Positions 25,485 to 35,137 of a stretch of DNA of 64,000 nt are shown one piece after another. Position numbers and translations under genes: made by a program. A model generated the notes under the pieces. The model saw only the letters and a program-made list of their open reading frames with translations, was not told where the DNA came from and did not search any database. The stretch comes from Bacillus_AB infantis_C (GTDB taxonomy: Bacteria > Bacillota > Bacilli > Bacillales > Cytobacillaceae). How positions within the stretch are numbered: position 1 is the stretch's first letter; each line of letters begins with the position of its first letter. Location: assembly GCF_050107595.1 (NCBI RefSeq), contig NZ_JBNILH010000004.1:310001-374000 (forward strand), in the 5' to 3' direction.

Positions 25485-26573
25485 TTAAAACACTCTTTTT
25501 AACTCAGCTGTTGAACTTCTGATTATTAGTTCCGGCTCATATACAACTGGATCGGATACTGAAAGATCGACGCCTTTCTCAATAGAATCAACAACCATCC
25601 TGGCAGCCAGCCGCCCCATTTCTGTTTGCGGATGAGTCAAACTGGTGAATTTCACTTCCGAAACAGATGCCAGATGAGAGTTATCAAACCCGACAAGCGA
25701 CACATCTTCCGGGACTCTTAATGACTGCTCCCTTGCCACATCCAGGATATTCAAAGCAATCTGATCATTATAGCAAAAGAAAGCGGTCGGTGGCTCCTTA
25801 TCCTTTAAAAGCTGCCGGGCAGCTGCCTGCGGTTTGGCATTTTTATCTTCTGTAGCATATGTCACAATTGTACCTGGATGAATGGGGATATTATAATGCC
25901 GATGCGCACGCATAAATCCCTTCATCCTGTTAACCCCCTGCATATCATCGACCTTGAAGATGCCGCTGATTTTTTTATGTCCAAGCTGGATAAGATGCTC
26001 GGCGGCCATAAAACCGCCTCTTTCATCATCAACCGTAATGCTTGCAGGCTGAAGCTCAGAGTAAAAGGCATTGATCATAACGTACGGAATTTTGTTTTTC
26101 TCAATATTCAAATACGTGTTGAGGTTAGGGTTATGCAGAGCACTTTTGGTAGGCTCGACAATAAGGCCGTCCAGCTTTTTGCCGAGCATGTTTTCGAGGC
26201 ACTTGCGCTCCCTCCCGATATCATGATTTGTACTTGCGAGAAGCAGATTATATCCTTTTTCACTTAGATATGACTCTATGCCTCTAATGATGGAGGGAAA
26301 AATATAATCAGAAATAGATGTGGTTATAATGCCGATAGTCCGGTCAATCTGGCCTTTTTTTCCGCTCTGATCCTTACAGAAAGTCCCTCTCCCCTGATGC
26401 CTGTAAAGCCAGCCCTCATGAACCAGTTCACTCATAGCCTGCCTGATCGTATGCCTGCTGACAGCAAATCGCTCGGCCATCTCATGTTCAGATTGAATCC
26501 TCTCATCCGGCTTAATTTTGCCTTCCCGTATCCAAGATTGAATTTCTTCTTTAACCTGTTTATATTTAGCCAT
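25485..26573 (-). CDS. araR: arabinose-responsive repressor AraR
   Basis: 362 aa, the same length as the B. subtilis protein. N-terminal GntR-type winged helix about 1-68 (SEHEMAERFAVSRHTIRQAMSEL) joined to a LacI/GalR-type sugar-binding domain about 78-355 (GIITTSISDYIFPSIIRGIES; LVGFDNSHLASV). This chimeric layout is diagnostic for AraR, a repressor released by L-arabinose. Four AraR palindromes lie between this gene and the sugar transporter, and a half-site lies before araR itself, suggesting autoregulation. Confidence 0.92.
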   Translation of the reverse strand: MAKYKQVKEEIQSWIREGKIKPDERIQSEHEMAERFAVSRHTIRQAMSELVHEGWLYRHQGRGTFCKDQSGKKGQIDRTIGIITTSISDYIFPSIIRGIESYLSEKGYNLLLASTNHDIGRERKCLENMLGKKLDGLIVEPTKSALHNPNLNTYLNIEKNKIPYVMINAFYSELQPASITVDDERGGFMAAEHLIQLGHKKISGIFKVDDMQGVNRMKGFMRAHRHYNIPIHPGTIVTYATEDKNAKPQAAARQLLKDKEPPTAFFCYNDQIALNILDVAREQSLRVPEDVSLVGFDNSHLASVSEVKFTSLTHPQTEMGRLAARMVVDSIEKGVDLSVSDPVVYEPELIIRSSTAELKRVF

Positions 26574-26628
26574 TCATCCACCAGCCTGCCGAAAGTATTT
26601 ATAATCTAATCATACAATAGGATGGAGT

Positions 26629-26645
26629 AAATTTGTACGGACTAT
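26629..26645. promoter_or_regulatory. possible AraR half-site before araR
   Basis: AAATTTGTACGGACTAT keeps the left half and centre of the AraR box about 60 bases before the araR start. Confidence 0.4.
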
Positions 26646-26766
26646 GTGAATATAGGGGGGATACAGGCATCTCCCGAATATATGTCGAATATAAAATTGC
26701 GGTTTGTTTAGAAGCTGAAACAGAAGGGTTACCGCCTGCTGGATCAATAAAGGGGATGAGAGATCC

Positions 26767-27192
26767 TCATGGCTTCAGATAGTGCTTTGTGATTTCTTCC
26801 CAAATCACTTTCCCAGTCTGAGCTTTCATTGGTGTCAATGTTTGGCCGAATACCATCCTGTATCCCGCAGCCTGGCAGATGTCCGCCGCCGGCATAGGGG
26901 AAGATAATACATCAAAATCATGAAGCTTCATATAAAATTCTTCATCCCAGTGGATTCCATGCTCATCTTCATGATCGGCCGCCTGGACAATGCCTGTCGC
27001 CACTCCCCGTGCAATGATCCCTCTCTTGTTGCTATATAAAAACACGAGATCCCCTTCCTGCAGCTTCTTAATCTTTTCCTTCCACGGCGAAAAGTAGGCC
27101 GCACACTTCTTATTGGCCAGCATATCCCTCTCATCCCTGCCATTCGGACATCCAGAACGGTTTGTGTTGATCAAATAGGCTTTTTGCTGCAT
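26767..27192 (-). CDS. EVE/PUA-like domain protein
   Basis: 141 aa, cytosolic. The fold is suggested by KAYLINTNRS at the start, 'LQEGDLVFLYSNKRGIIARGVATG' in the middle and an aromatic-rich C-terminal half, as in EVE/YTH-like domains that bind modified nucleotides in RNA or DNA. No partner nuclease or methylase is next to it, so its target is unknown. It lies alone between araR and the tandem-repeat region. Confidence 0.65.
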   Translation of the reverse strand: MQQKAYLINTNRSGCPNGRDERDMLANKKCAAYFSPWKEKIKKLQEGDLVFLYSNKRGIIARGVATGIVQAADHEDEHGIHWDEEFYMKLHDFDVLSSPMPAADICQAAGYRMVFGQTLTPMKAQTGKVIWEEITKHYLKP

Positions 27193-27280
27193 GTTATCAC
27201 GTCCTTGATGTTGTGTTTATATTATTTTTACCCGGTTTCGGAGGTTGTAAAAGGGAGTCGTATTTTTAGAGAAAAGGTTT

Positions 27281-27750
27281 TGGGATACATGACTCACTCT
27301 CTAAACGCTCTCTCATGTATCCCAGCACACTCTTCGTATACTTGACTCTCTCTCTAAACACTCTCTCATGTATCCCAGCACACTCTTCGTATACTTGACT
27401 CTCTCTCTAAACACCCTCTCATGTATCCCAGCAGGCTCTTCGTATACATGACTCACTTTCTAAACGCTCTCTCATGTATCCCAGCACGCTCTTCGTATAC
27501 ATGACTCACTTTCTAAACGCTCTCTCATGTATCCCAGCAGGCTCTTCGTATACATGACTTACTTTCTAAACGCTCTCTCATGTATCCCAGCAGGCTCTTC
27601 GTATACATGACTTACTCTCTAAACGCACTCTCATGTATCCCAGCAGGCTCTTCGTATACATGACTCACTTTCTAAACGCTCTCTCATGTATCCCAGCACG
27701 CTCTTTGTATACATGACTTACTCCCTAAACACCCTCTCATGTATCCCAGC
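27281..27750. repeat. 53-bp tandem repeat array, nine copies
   Basis: The motif ATGTATCCCAGC recurs at 27315, 27368, 27421, 27474, 27527, 27580, 27633, 27686 and 27739, an exact 53-bp period. Each unit holds an inverted repeat, ATACATGA ... TCATGTAT, so the array can form a row of hairpins. Units differ by a few bases. There are no variable spacers, no open frame is kept through it, and it fills the gap between the EVE gene and the namZ terminator. Confidence 0.9.
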
Positions 27751-27778
27751 GCTCCCATGCCTGGCACCATCCCCCGCA

Positions 27779-27816
27779 AAACACAAAAGCACCGCCGCAT
27801 CACATGCAGCGGTGCC
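27779..27816 (-). terminator. terminator of the amiE-nagZ-namZ operon
   Basis: Stem GCACCGC / GCGGTGC followed on the minus strand by TTTTGTGTTTT. Confidence 0.8.
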
Positions 27817-27826
27817 TGGCACCATC

Positions 27827-29092
27827 TTAATAAATCAAATAATCCTCACGTACTTCTTTAAAATCCTTCAGTTCATCCTTCCACTGCGATTCGATCCACT
27901 CAACGGATTTGCCTTCTTCAATGGCATCGCGGACCCAGCCATTTCCGATGAGCTGGTCGAAGAAGGAGATGCCTTTGCTGTCTTCAGCGCGGAATGCAAA
28001 ATCCTCCGGATACAGGTCATGGATGCTTTTGACGATATGCAGTCCGGTTACAACCGGTTCAAATTCAGCACGGTCTGTAATGTGGATCTGAATACCGTGT
28101 GAAAGCTTGCCGGCATGCTTCGAAATCGATGGTGTGAAGGACGCAGCCCGGAAGCTGACTCCCTTCAGGTTCAGGCTGTTGAGCTGCTGTGCCAGATTAT
28201 CGGCATTGATGAACGGCGCTCCGATGAGCTCGAATGGCTTTGTCGTCCCTCTGCCTTCCGAAACATTGGTGCCTTCGATCAAGGCAGCTCCGGGGTATAC
28301 AAGAGCGGTATCCAATGTCGGCATATTCGGTGATGGCATAACGAATTGCAGGCCAGTTTCGTCATAGTACATGTCACGCTTCCAGCCCTTCATTTTGACA
28401 ACTGTCAGGTCTGCGCCAATTCCGAATTTCTCATTGAACAGCTTGGCCAGCTCGCCGACGGTCATCCCGTGGCGGAGTGGGATTTCGTAATTGCCGACAA
28501 AGGATTTGTACGGTGTTTCCAGAACCGGCCCTTCCACTTCAGTGCCGCCTAGCGGATTCGGGCGGTCAAGGACGATGAATGGGATATCGTTTTCTTTTGC
28601 TGCTTCCATCGCATAGGCCATGGTGTAGATATAGGTGTAAAAGCGGGTTCCGACATCCTGGATGTCAAACAGCAGGACATCGACGTTTTCGAGCATTTCA
28701 GGGGTCGGCTTTTTGGTTGCCCCGTACAGGCTGTACACAGGAAGGCCTGTTTTTTCATCTGTATAAAACTCGACATATTCCCCTGCCTGGGCGCTTCCCC
28801 TTACACCATGCTCAGGTCCGTAAAGGGCGGTAAGCTCTACTTCGGGATCCTTATGAAGCAAATCTACAATACTATTAAGCTCCTGATCGACGCCAGTCGG
28901 ATTGGTGATCAGGCCGACTCGCTTCCCCTCTATTAATTCTTTCTGATCATCGAGCAGCACCTCAATGCCCAGCTCGAATTTCTTCGCTTTCTTATCTTTG
29001 CCTTTATGCTTTCCATTATCTGCGAAGGCTGCGGCAGACAGGGCGGAAAGTACGAGAATCAATGACAGCATAATGATCAAGCGTTTTTTCAA
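27827..29092 (-). CDS. namZ: exo-beta-N-acetylmuramidase NamZ (DUF1343)
   Basis: 421 aa. TTG start with GGGAGGGG 5 bases upstream; the open frame to 29143 is not used. Signal peptide about 1-25, then the DUF1343 domain with GLITNPTGVD, LYGPEHGVRG, DIQDVGTRFYTYIYTM, DRPNPLGG and EGRGTTKPFE. B. subtilis NamZ (YbbC) releases MurNAc from the non-reducing end of peptidoglycan fragments. Follows nagZ by 110 bases, the same order as in B. subtilis, where the two enzymes act in sequence. Confidence 0.92.
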   Translation of the reverse strand: MKKRLIIMLSLILVLSALSAAAFADNGKHKGKDKKAKKFELGIEVLLDDQKELIEGKRVGLITNPTGVDQELNSIVDLLHKDPEVELTALYGPEHGVRGSAQAGEYVEFYTDEKTGLPVYSLYGATKKPTPEMLENVDVLLFDIQDVGTRFYTYIYTMAYAMEAAKENDIPFIVLDRPNPLGGTEVEGPVLETPYKSFVGNYEIPLRHGMTVGELAKLFNEKFGIGADLTVVKMKGWKRDMYYDETGLQFVMPSPNMPTLDTALVYPGAALIEGTNVSEGRGTTKPFELIGAPFINADNLAQQLNSLNLKGVSFRAASFTPSISKHAGKLSHGIQIHITDRAEFEPVVTGLHIVKSIHDLYPEDFAFRAEDSKGISFFDQLIGNGWVRDAIEEGKSVEWIESQWKDELKDFKEVREDYLIY

Positions 29093-29173
29093 TGCGACCC
29101 CTCCCTGGTTTTTAGAATAGCCCCAGCCCTGGAATCCAGGCACTGGAACCCTTCATATTGAAAAATTAGTCCA

Positions 29174-29194
29174 GCAGGAAGATTGACTTCCTGC
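29174..29194 (-). promoter_or_regulatory. hairpin between nagZ and namZ
   Basis: Arms GCAGGAAG / CTTCCTGC with a 5-base loop, then TGGACTAATTTTTC. Could be a weak terminator or a 3' stabiliser that tunes namZ level. Confidence 0.5.
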
Positions 29195-29202
29195 CAGCTG
29201 CT

Positions 29203-31281
29203 TTAATAGCTCAGACCGCGGCCATATTCATACAAAGTTCCGCCCTCAAGCGACGGGATGGTCACCGGGAGCTTTCCTGCTGGTGCGAACTCTCCGAAAA
29301 TGGCACCTGCAGATGCCTCAAAGCTTGCCGGGCGGAAGCCGTACTGCGCAAGATAGGCATCTGTGCCTGGCACGGCCATGATGTCATAAGGATTGCGTAT
29401 GGCTACTGTGATGACCGGTGCATCTGTCTCGCTGATCAGCTTGTTGATCAGTTTCATTTGTGCGCTGTCAGGCGAGCGGCCGGAAACATTATACGTGTAT
29501 GAGCCGACGATGACTGCCTTTGCATTTTTGGCCTTTTCCAGCTGTTCTGCCGTGAGGCTGTAGTCCGCTGATGCAATAATTTCTGTATTAGCATGGCGGT
29601 TTTTTACTGCCTTCCCCAGGTCATTGATATAGGTGTTGCCGATGACGAGGATAGTATCGCTGTCTGCCACTGATAGCGGAAGGGCTCCTTCATTCTTTAC
29701 AAGGGTGATCGATTTCTGTGCTGCTTCCTTTTCAACCGCTTTATGCTCGGCAGAGCCTACGACTTTAAGGGCATTGGCAATCTTTTTGTTCAGGTCCTGC
29801 GGGGTTTCTTCTTTAATGATTCCACGTTTGAGCTTCAAAGTCAGAATCCGCTTTACAGAAGCTTCTATCCGCTTTTCCGAAATCTCCCCTGATTTAACAG
29901 CAGTCAGCAGCCCTTCAGCGACTGCTTCGAGTCCGACCGGCATTAGGACGATGTCTGTCCCTGCCTTGACGGAGCGGATCGCCGCGTCAACAGGACCAAA
30001 GTGCTCAGCGATGGCATTCATGTTCATCGCATCTGTCGTAATGACTCCCTCATAGCCCATTTCCTCCCTCATCAGCTCTGTGAGCACTTTGTAGGAAAGG
30101 GTTGCCGGGAGGGCAATTTCTTCACCTGTTTTTTGTGAAATCACTTTTGTATCATCGATTTTCGGGAAGGTGACATGCGCCGTCATGATGGCATCAATGC
30201 CGGATTCCATACCCTTTTGGAACGGATACAGCTCCACTTCCTTCAATCGCTCTTTATCATGCGGTACCTCAGGCAATCCAAGATGGGAATCGACTGCTGT
30301 GTCGCCGTGGCCAGGGAAGTGCTTGGCTGTTGCCGCGACGCCTGCAGACTGCAGTCCCTTTGTATAAGCTGTGCCCATTTCGGCTACAAGCTCAGGGTCT
30401 TCCCCAAAGGAGCGGACGCCGATGACCGGGTTATCAGGGTTATTATTCACATCCATGACCGGTGCGAAGTTCGTATTGATGCCAAGGGCGGCAAGCTCTT
30501 CACCGATGGCTTTCCCCACCTTTTCCGCGGTTTCCGTAGAACGGGTGGCACCAAGAGCCATATTGCCCGGCATATCAGTTCCAGACTGGAGGCGGGTGAC
30601 AATGCCGCCCTCCTGGTCAATCGTCATCAGGAGCCCGTATTTTTCTGATGCTTCCTGGTATTGTGAAACCAGCTTTGTTGTCTGCTCGGTTGTCACGACA
30701 TTTTCGCGGAAAAGAATGACGCCGCCGAGATGGTATTTTTTCACGAGTGCTTCAATTTCCGGCTGGATTTCTGTTACATTCTGGCCTTTCCAAGTCCGGA
30801 AGTCCGGCATGAGCATCTGCCCGACTTTTTCCTCGAGCTTCATTGCTTTGACAGCCCCGTCAATCAGCTGATAGCGCTTTGATTTTTCCTTCCGGATTTC
30901 TGCCTGGAAGCCGGATTTGCGATTCTTCGCATCGATGGCGATGCGGTCTTTATTTTTTCCATCTGTTACGGTAATGAAGGTACGGCCGTTCTTTCCTGAC
31001 AGAGTCACAGCTCCGTCATCAGATACCCTGGCGACCGTTTTATTGGAGGAGTTCCAGTCAAGATTCTTGGAGACTCCTAGAAAATGGCCATCCTTATAAA
31101 CATGCAGTGCTTTAAGCTGCAATGTTTTTCCGTTGAATTGCACCTCGGATTCCGGCAGGTTCTGCAGGAGGACGAGATCCTTCACCTTATTATTGTCTGC
31201 CGCCGCTGCAGGCTGCAGCCAGGCGGAGAATCCAAGGATAAAGACCAGAAAAGTCATTGCAATCGTTTTGAGCTTTTTCAA
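29203..31281 (-). CDS. nagZ: secreted beta-N-acetylglucosaminidase NagZ, GH3
   Basis: 692 aa. Signal peptide about 1-27; a short N-terminal Ig-like segment to about 120; GH3 barrel about 140-480; C-terminal GH3 domain about 500-690. The general acid/base loop KHFPGHGDTAVDSHLGLP and the nucleophile region ITTDAMNM are intact. It removes GlcNAc from muropeptides. Follows amiE by 19 bases. Somewhat longer than B. subtilis NagZ, mainly at the N-terminus. Confidence 0.92.
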   Translation of the reverse strand: MKKLKTIAMTFLVFILGFSAWLQPAAAADNNKVKDLVLLQNLPESEVQFNGKTLQLKALHVYKDGHFLGVSKNLDWNSSNKTVARVSDDGAVTLSGKNGRTFITVTDGKNKDRIAIDAKNRKSGFQAEIRKEKSKRYQLIDGAVKAMKLEEKVGQMLMPDFRTWKGQNVTEIQPEIEALVKKYHLGGVILFRENVVTTEQTTKLVSQYQEASEKYGLLMTIDQEGGIVTRLQSGTDMPGNMALGATRSTETAEKVGKAIGEELAALGINTNFAPVMDVNNNPDNPVIGVRSFGEDPELVAEMGTAYTKGLQSAGVAATAKHFPGHGDTAVDSHLGLPEVPHDKERLKEVELYPFQKGMESGIDAIMTAHVTFPKIDDTKVISQKTGEEIALPATLSYKVLTELMREEMGYEGVITTDAMNMNAIAEHFGPVDAAIRSVKAGTDIVLMPVGLEAVAEGLLTAVKSGEISEKRIEASVKRILTLKLKRGIIKEETPQDLNKKIANALKVVGSAEHKAVEKEAAQKSITLVKNEGALPLSVADSDTILVIGNTYINDLGKAVKNRHANTEIIASADYSLTAEQLEKAKNAKAVIVGSYTYNVSGRSPDSAQMKLINKLISETDAPVITVAIRNPYDIMAVPGTDAYLAQYGFRPASFEASAGAIFGEFAPAGKLPVTIPSLEGGTLYEYGRGLSY

Positions 31282-31300
31282 AGCTATTCCTCCTCAACAT

Positions 31301-32998
31301 TTAATAGCTGCGCTTTTGCCAGTCTTCACTAGCAAACTCAGGCTTTATGTCTTTTCCTTTCTCAGGAGAGATTTTAAAATCATCCAGATACCAGCCTCTT
31401 CCGTTGACAGTGGCATCGGTTTTATAACGGAAGCGAATGAGCTTAGTATCTGCAGGAAGCTCGGCTTTAACCGTACTCCAGCTCTCGGTGTTTCCGGTAA
31501 AGGACTTGACTTCAGCCCAATTTGTGCCGTCTGCCGAGATTTCCAGATAGCCATAATCACTGTTTTCTTCAATCCGGTGCCAGGTTTCAAAAGAGAGAAC
31601 CGCCGGCGAGTGCAGATCGACTTCAGCTGTCAGGCTTTTTTCTGTGTTATCTCCGTAGCCAGAGAACCACGCGGGCTTTTTGCCGGGGATGCTGACCGGA
31701 ATGCTGTCTGCCACCTGCCTTGCAAATGCCCTTCTTGCTCCATTTGTTGAAACGGTATTCCTTGTCGGATGGACCCGGTTGGTCAGCAGGATGGCAATGG
31801 TGTAATTTTTCTGGGAGATGACAACCGATGTACCTGTGTATCCTGTGTGGCTCAGTGAATCCTTATCTGTCAGCGCATCACCGAGCCATCCCTGATTCAG
31901 CTCCCAGCCGAGGCCGTGGTCATCGCCGGGAAACTGGGGAATCTGATTTTCCGTCAGCGTCCTGACTGTTTCTTTTTTCAGGATTCTCTTGCCCCCATAT
32001 GTGCCTTCGTTTACGTACATATGGGCAAACTTCGCCAGGTCTCCTGCTGTTGAGAATACCCCTGCATGCCCGGCGACGCCATCAAGCGACCAGGCGTTTT
32101 CATCATGAACCTCGCCCCAGACTAGGCCGCGCCCAAGGGCAGGCTGATACTCAGTGGCAGCTATCCTGTCCTTCAGACTTTCAGGCGGGTTATACATGGT
32201 ATCCTTCATTCCGAGAGGCCTGGTAATATGCTCTTTAACATATTCGTCCAGACGCTTGCCTGATAGTTTTTCAATAAGGGCTCCGAGGGCGATCATGTTG
32301 AGGTCGCTGTATGTATAGGTGCTCCCCGGCTCATTGGCAAGCGGATATTGCAGGGCGATTGAGATACGGTCTTCGCGGCTGTTTCCCTGTGAATAAAGAG
32401 GGATCCAGGCCGTGAATCCGGAGGTATGGGTCATCAGCTGCCTGATGGTCACCGCTTCCTTGCCGCCGGCTGCAAACTCCGGCAGATAATCGGCCACCGG
32501 ATCATCAAGATCGAAGAGTCCTTTTTCATAGAGCTGCATGGCGGCTGTCGTTGTAAAGATTTTGCTGATGGAAGCAAGGTCAAAGATGGTGTCCTTCGCC
32601 ATGGAAATAGGCTGATCCGCTTCAGTCATTCCGTCATCCTTATACTGATAAGCCATGCCATATGCTTCATGCTTAACGATATGGCCGCGCCGGGCCACAA
32701 GGGCCACTGCACCTGGCATCACCCTGGAATCAATCATCTCTTCCATGATTCCATCGATTTCATTGAGCGGACCCTCCACCATGCCTGCTCCCCTGGCAGA
32801 TGCCGGGTGAAGCACCGGTGATGACTTCCCTGGATGATTCCATGGAAATGGAACAGGAGGCATAAACTTTGAAGAACTCATTTCCGGATCCCCCGCTTTT
32901 TCTTTTGCTTCAGGATTGTCGCTTGCCATAACTGCAGGAGCCAAAGCGCTGAGGCTCAGGATGGCAGCCAATGTCACTTTCACAGACTTATTCTTCAT
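31301..32998 (-). CDS. amiE: beta-lactamase-fold N-acetylmuramoyl-L-alanine amidase AmiE (YbbE-like)
   Basis: 565 aa. Signal peptide about 1-25; serine-hydrolase domain about 65-430 with SxxK (SISK), YSDLN and HTG (SHTGYTGT) motifs; C-terminal beta-sandwich about 440-550 (KSLTAEVDLHSPAVLSFETW) that resembles a MAM or carbohydrate-binding fold. In the B. subtilis locus the same family member strips the peptide from MurNAc before NagZ and NamZ act. First gene of the operon. The C-terminal extension is larger than in a plain YbbE protein. A palindrome resembling a NagR site lies upstream. Confidence 0.85.
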   Translation of the reverse strand: MKNKSVKVTLAAILSLSALAPAVMASDNPEAKEKAGDPEMSSSKFMPPVPFPWNHPGKSSPVLHPASARGAGMVEGPLNEIDGIMEEMIDSRVMPGAVALVARRGHIVKHEAYGMAYQYKDDGMTEADQPISMAKDTIFDLASISKIFTTTAAMQLYEKGLFDLDDPVADYLPEFAAGGKEAVTIRQLMTHTSGFTAWIPLYSQGNSREDRISIALQYPLANEPGSTYTYSDLNMIALGALIEKLSGKRLDEYVKEHITRPLGMKDTMYNPPESLKDRIAATEYQPALGRGLVWGEVHDENAWSLDGVAGHAGVFSTAGDLAKFAHMYVNEGTYGGKRILKKETVRTLTENQIPQFPGDDHGLGWELNQGWLGDALTDKDSLSHTGYTGTSVVISQKNYTIAILLTNRVHPTRNTVSTNGARRAFARQVADSIPVSIPGKKPAWFSGYGDNTEKSLTAEVDLHSPAVLSFETWHRIEENSDYGYLEISADGTNWAEVKSFTGNTESWSTVKAELPADTKLIRFRYKTDATVNGRGWYLDDFKISPEKGKDIKPEFASEDWQKRSY

Positions 32999-33102
32999 CT
33001 TATTCCTCCTTTTATCATCTCTGAACAGAACGGATTTTCTTCTGCCCTCCTCCTTTAGTTTAAAAATTCTAATAATTACATCTTTAGATTAACGAAATAT
33101 GT

Positions 33103-33118
33103 GTATAGATGTCTATAC
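33103..33118. promoter_or_regulatory. GntR/NagR-like operator before amiE-nagZ-namZ
   Basis: Perfect palindrome GTATAGA-TG-TCTATAC. On the minus strand it reads TTGGTATAGACA, close to the NagR (YvoA) recognition element as I recall it. It overlaps a possible -35 (TAGACA, 18 bases, TAATCT), about 105 bases before amiE. The rest of the 316-bp gap holds nothing else clear. Confidence 0.5.
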
Positions 33119-33265
33119 CAAAGAGGACCTAATCAAGGCTGATCCAACGCCAGAACAGTGACTATCGTCCCGGACAGATGGGAGGATTTGTTCGACAAAA
33201 TTGCAGGTTAAAGAGCGCCGGTGCGGCTCTTAATAAAGCAGGACACCTTACCTGCTGCACTATGT

Positions 33266-33300
33266 CAAAAAAAACACGCCCCTGTTTATCAGGGACGTGA
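33266..33300 (-). terminator. terminator of xpaC-telA
   Basis: Stem CACGTCCCTG / CAGGGGCGTG followed by eight T on the minus strand. Confidence 0.85.
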
Positions 33301-33314
33301 TAGCTTCTAATATT

Positions 33315-34484
33315 CTAGCCTTTTATTTCAAGCAGCTTCTGGCGCAGTTCATTTTCCATGGAAGCCAGGTCACTTTCTGCCTGGCGCCGCTTATTGCGGC
33401 CTTCCTCCTGGATTCGGAGTGTTTCTTCCAGGGTGGAAATAAGGTTTTCCTGGGTTTTCTTGAGCGTTTCAATATCCACGAGGCCGCGCTCATTTTCCTT
33501 GGCGGTTTCAATGGTATTGGTTTTCAGCATTTCCGCGTTTTTCAAGAGCAGCTCGTTTGTTGTTTTTGAGACCTGCTTCTGGGCTTCAACCGCATGGCGC
33601 TGGCGGATAAGAGTCAGGGCAATTGCCACCTGGTTTTTCCACAGCGGGATGGCGGTGTTGATGGATGCCTGGATTTTTTCAACAAGGGCCTGGTTGGTGT
33701 TTTGAATCAGGCGAATCTGCGGAGCGGATTGGATCGTAATTTCCCGGCTCAGCTTCAGATCGTACAGCCTCTTGTCCAGCCTGTCCGCAAACTGAAGCAT
33801 ATCATTGACTTCCTGGAACTTCATCTGGTCGCCAGATGCCTCCGCTTCCTTCCTCATCTGCGGAATTGTCTGCTCATGGAGCTCCTCAAGCTTGATCTCC
33901 CCTGCTGCAATATAGACATTGAGAGCGTGGAAATATTCCTTGTTCGTATCATATAATTTCTCCAGCATATGGATATCGGATAAAAGGACATTTTTGCTGC
34001 GGTCCAGCTTTACGCTGATCCGGTCAATCTGGGCCCCTGTTTTTTGATATTTGGAGAGGATCTCCTGGACAGAATCGGATATTTTTCCGAACATGCGGGA
34101 AAACAGCGACTGCTTGCCCTGCTTTAGTTCATCCGGATTCATGTCATTGAGGCGCTTCATCAGGTCATTGATGATATCACCGACCTCGCCGATATCCTTC
34201 TTTTGGACATGCTCAAGCATGCTGTGCGAGAAGGTGAGCAGCTTTGTCTGCGCCTGGGTCCCATACGCAATCATGGCCTGGTGGTTGCGCGGATCGATCT
34301 GCTCGGCGATCTGATAGGCGCGCGCCCGGTTTTCTTCCGGAATCACGTCTATAAGCTTCACCGGTTTATCTTCCTTCGCGAGCTCCAGGGCAGGTCCGCC
34401 ATTCATGTCGCCAAACGGATCGGCAAGGATATCATCCATAAGACTGCTCGTCTTTTTCGTTAATGATGGGTTTTGTTCGCTCAT
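33315..34484 (-). CDS. toxic anion resistance protein TelA/YaaN family
   Basis: 389 aa, soluble, almost all helical with long coiled coils (for example about 150-250 and 310-385). Family marks: NLNDMNPDEL-like region, FGKISDSVQEILSKYQ, IPLWKNQVAIAL. TelA proteins are linked to tellurite and stress resistance; the biochemical role is not settled. Its ATG overlaps the xpaC stop (ATGA at 34481-34484), the same pair as xpaC-yaaN in B. subtilis. Confidence 0.9.
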   Translation of the reverse strand: MSEQNPSLTKKTSSLMDDILADPFGDMNGGPALELAKEDKPVKLIDVIPEENRARAYQIAEQIDPRNHQAMIAYGTQAQTKLLTFSHSMLEHVQKKDIGEVGDIINDLMKRLNDMNPDELKQGKQSLFSRMFGKISDSVQEILSKYQKTGAQIDRISVKLDRSKNVLLSDIHMLEKLYDTNKEYFHALNVYIAAGEIKLEELHEQTIPQMRKEAEASGDQMKFQEVNDMLQFADRLDKRLYDLKLSREITIQSAPQIRLIQNTNQALVEKIQASINTAIPLWKNQVAIALTLIRQRHAVEAQKQVSKTTNELLLKNAEMLKTNTIETAKENERGLVDIETLKKTQENLISTLEETLRIQEEGRNKRRQAESDLASMENELRQKLLEIKG

Positions 34485-35137
34485 TTCAGCCTCCTGCTTT
34501 CTTCAGGTAATCGGTTTTCCTTCCATGTTTTGATCGAGTTTTTCGCCACGTCTATTTCAAAGTTAAGGTTATCAATATCATCGGAAATCACTTCGTACAA
34601 ATCCTTTTCCACCGTCTGCGAGAGTTCATTGATGGTCCTTCGGGTTTCCAGCAGCGACTGGTCGATTTCAAGGTTCTTCTTCGGCTGGGTGGATAGGAAA
34701 ACATATTTCTCGGTCATTTCCACCAGAGAATCAAGATGGGAAAAATAAAACCGCTCCGCCTGGTAAAAGCGCTTCGGCTCTTTCTTCGTCAGCCTGTATA
34801 TCTTCCTTGTGATCCTCATCAGCTCAATCCGCTGCTTCAAAGAAGGAAGATGGCGAATCGCAAATAATGATTTGTGCAGGCGGGAAATTTTCTTTTTCCC
34901 TTCTGCAAGGTTTGTCTTGATATACTTGTATTCCCTTCGCGACAGCCCGTGCTTCCTGAGGAAACGGACATGCCCGATCTGGAATGCGGAAAGATACACC
35001 AGCGCGGCCGCCCCGCCTGCTATCAGTCCCGACAAGAAAAACGTCTGGTCAAATCCGAAATAGCTGACCGTCCAGACCGACCCGGCAAACGGGACAGCCA
35101 GTACTGTGCCTATAAGAAACGAAACAATCCGGTTCAT
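34481..35137 (-). CDS. xpaC: XpaC family membrane protein
   Basis: 218 aa. Two transmembrane helices about 8-28 and 32-52, then a helical cytosolic domain. The family is named after hydrolysis of a chromogenic phosphate ester in B. subtilis, but it has no clear phosphatase motif. First gene of a two-gene operon with telA. The upstream gap to 35445 holds only the likely promoter region. Confidence 0.8.
   Translation of the reverse strand: MNRIVSFLIGTVLAVPFAGSVWTVSYFGFDQTFFLSGLIAGGAAALVYLSAFQIGHVRFLRKHGLSRREYKYIKTNLAEGKKKISRLHKSLFAIRHLPSLKQRIELMRITRKIYRLTKKEPKRFYQAERFYFSHLDSLVEMTEKYVFLSTQPKKNLEIDQSLLETRRTINELSQTVEKDLYEVISDDIDNLNFEIDVAKNSIKTWKENRLPEESRRLK

Noticed and set aside
27281..27750. 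CRISPR array
   Set aside because: The repeated unit is the whole 53 bp; there are no distinct spacers between constant repeats and no cas genes nearby.
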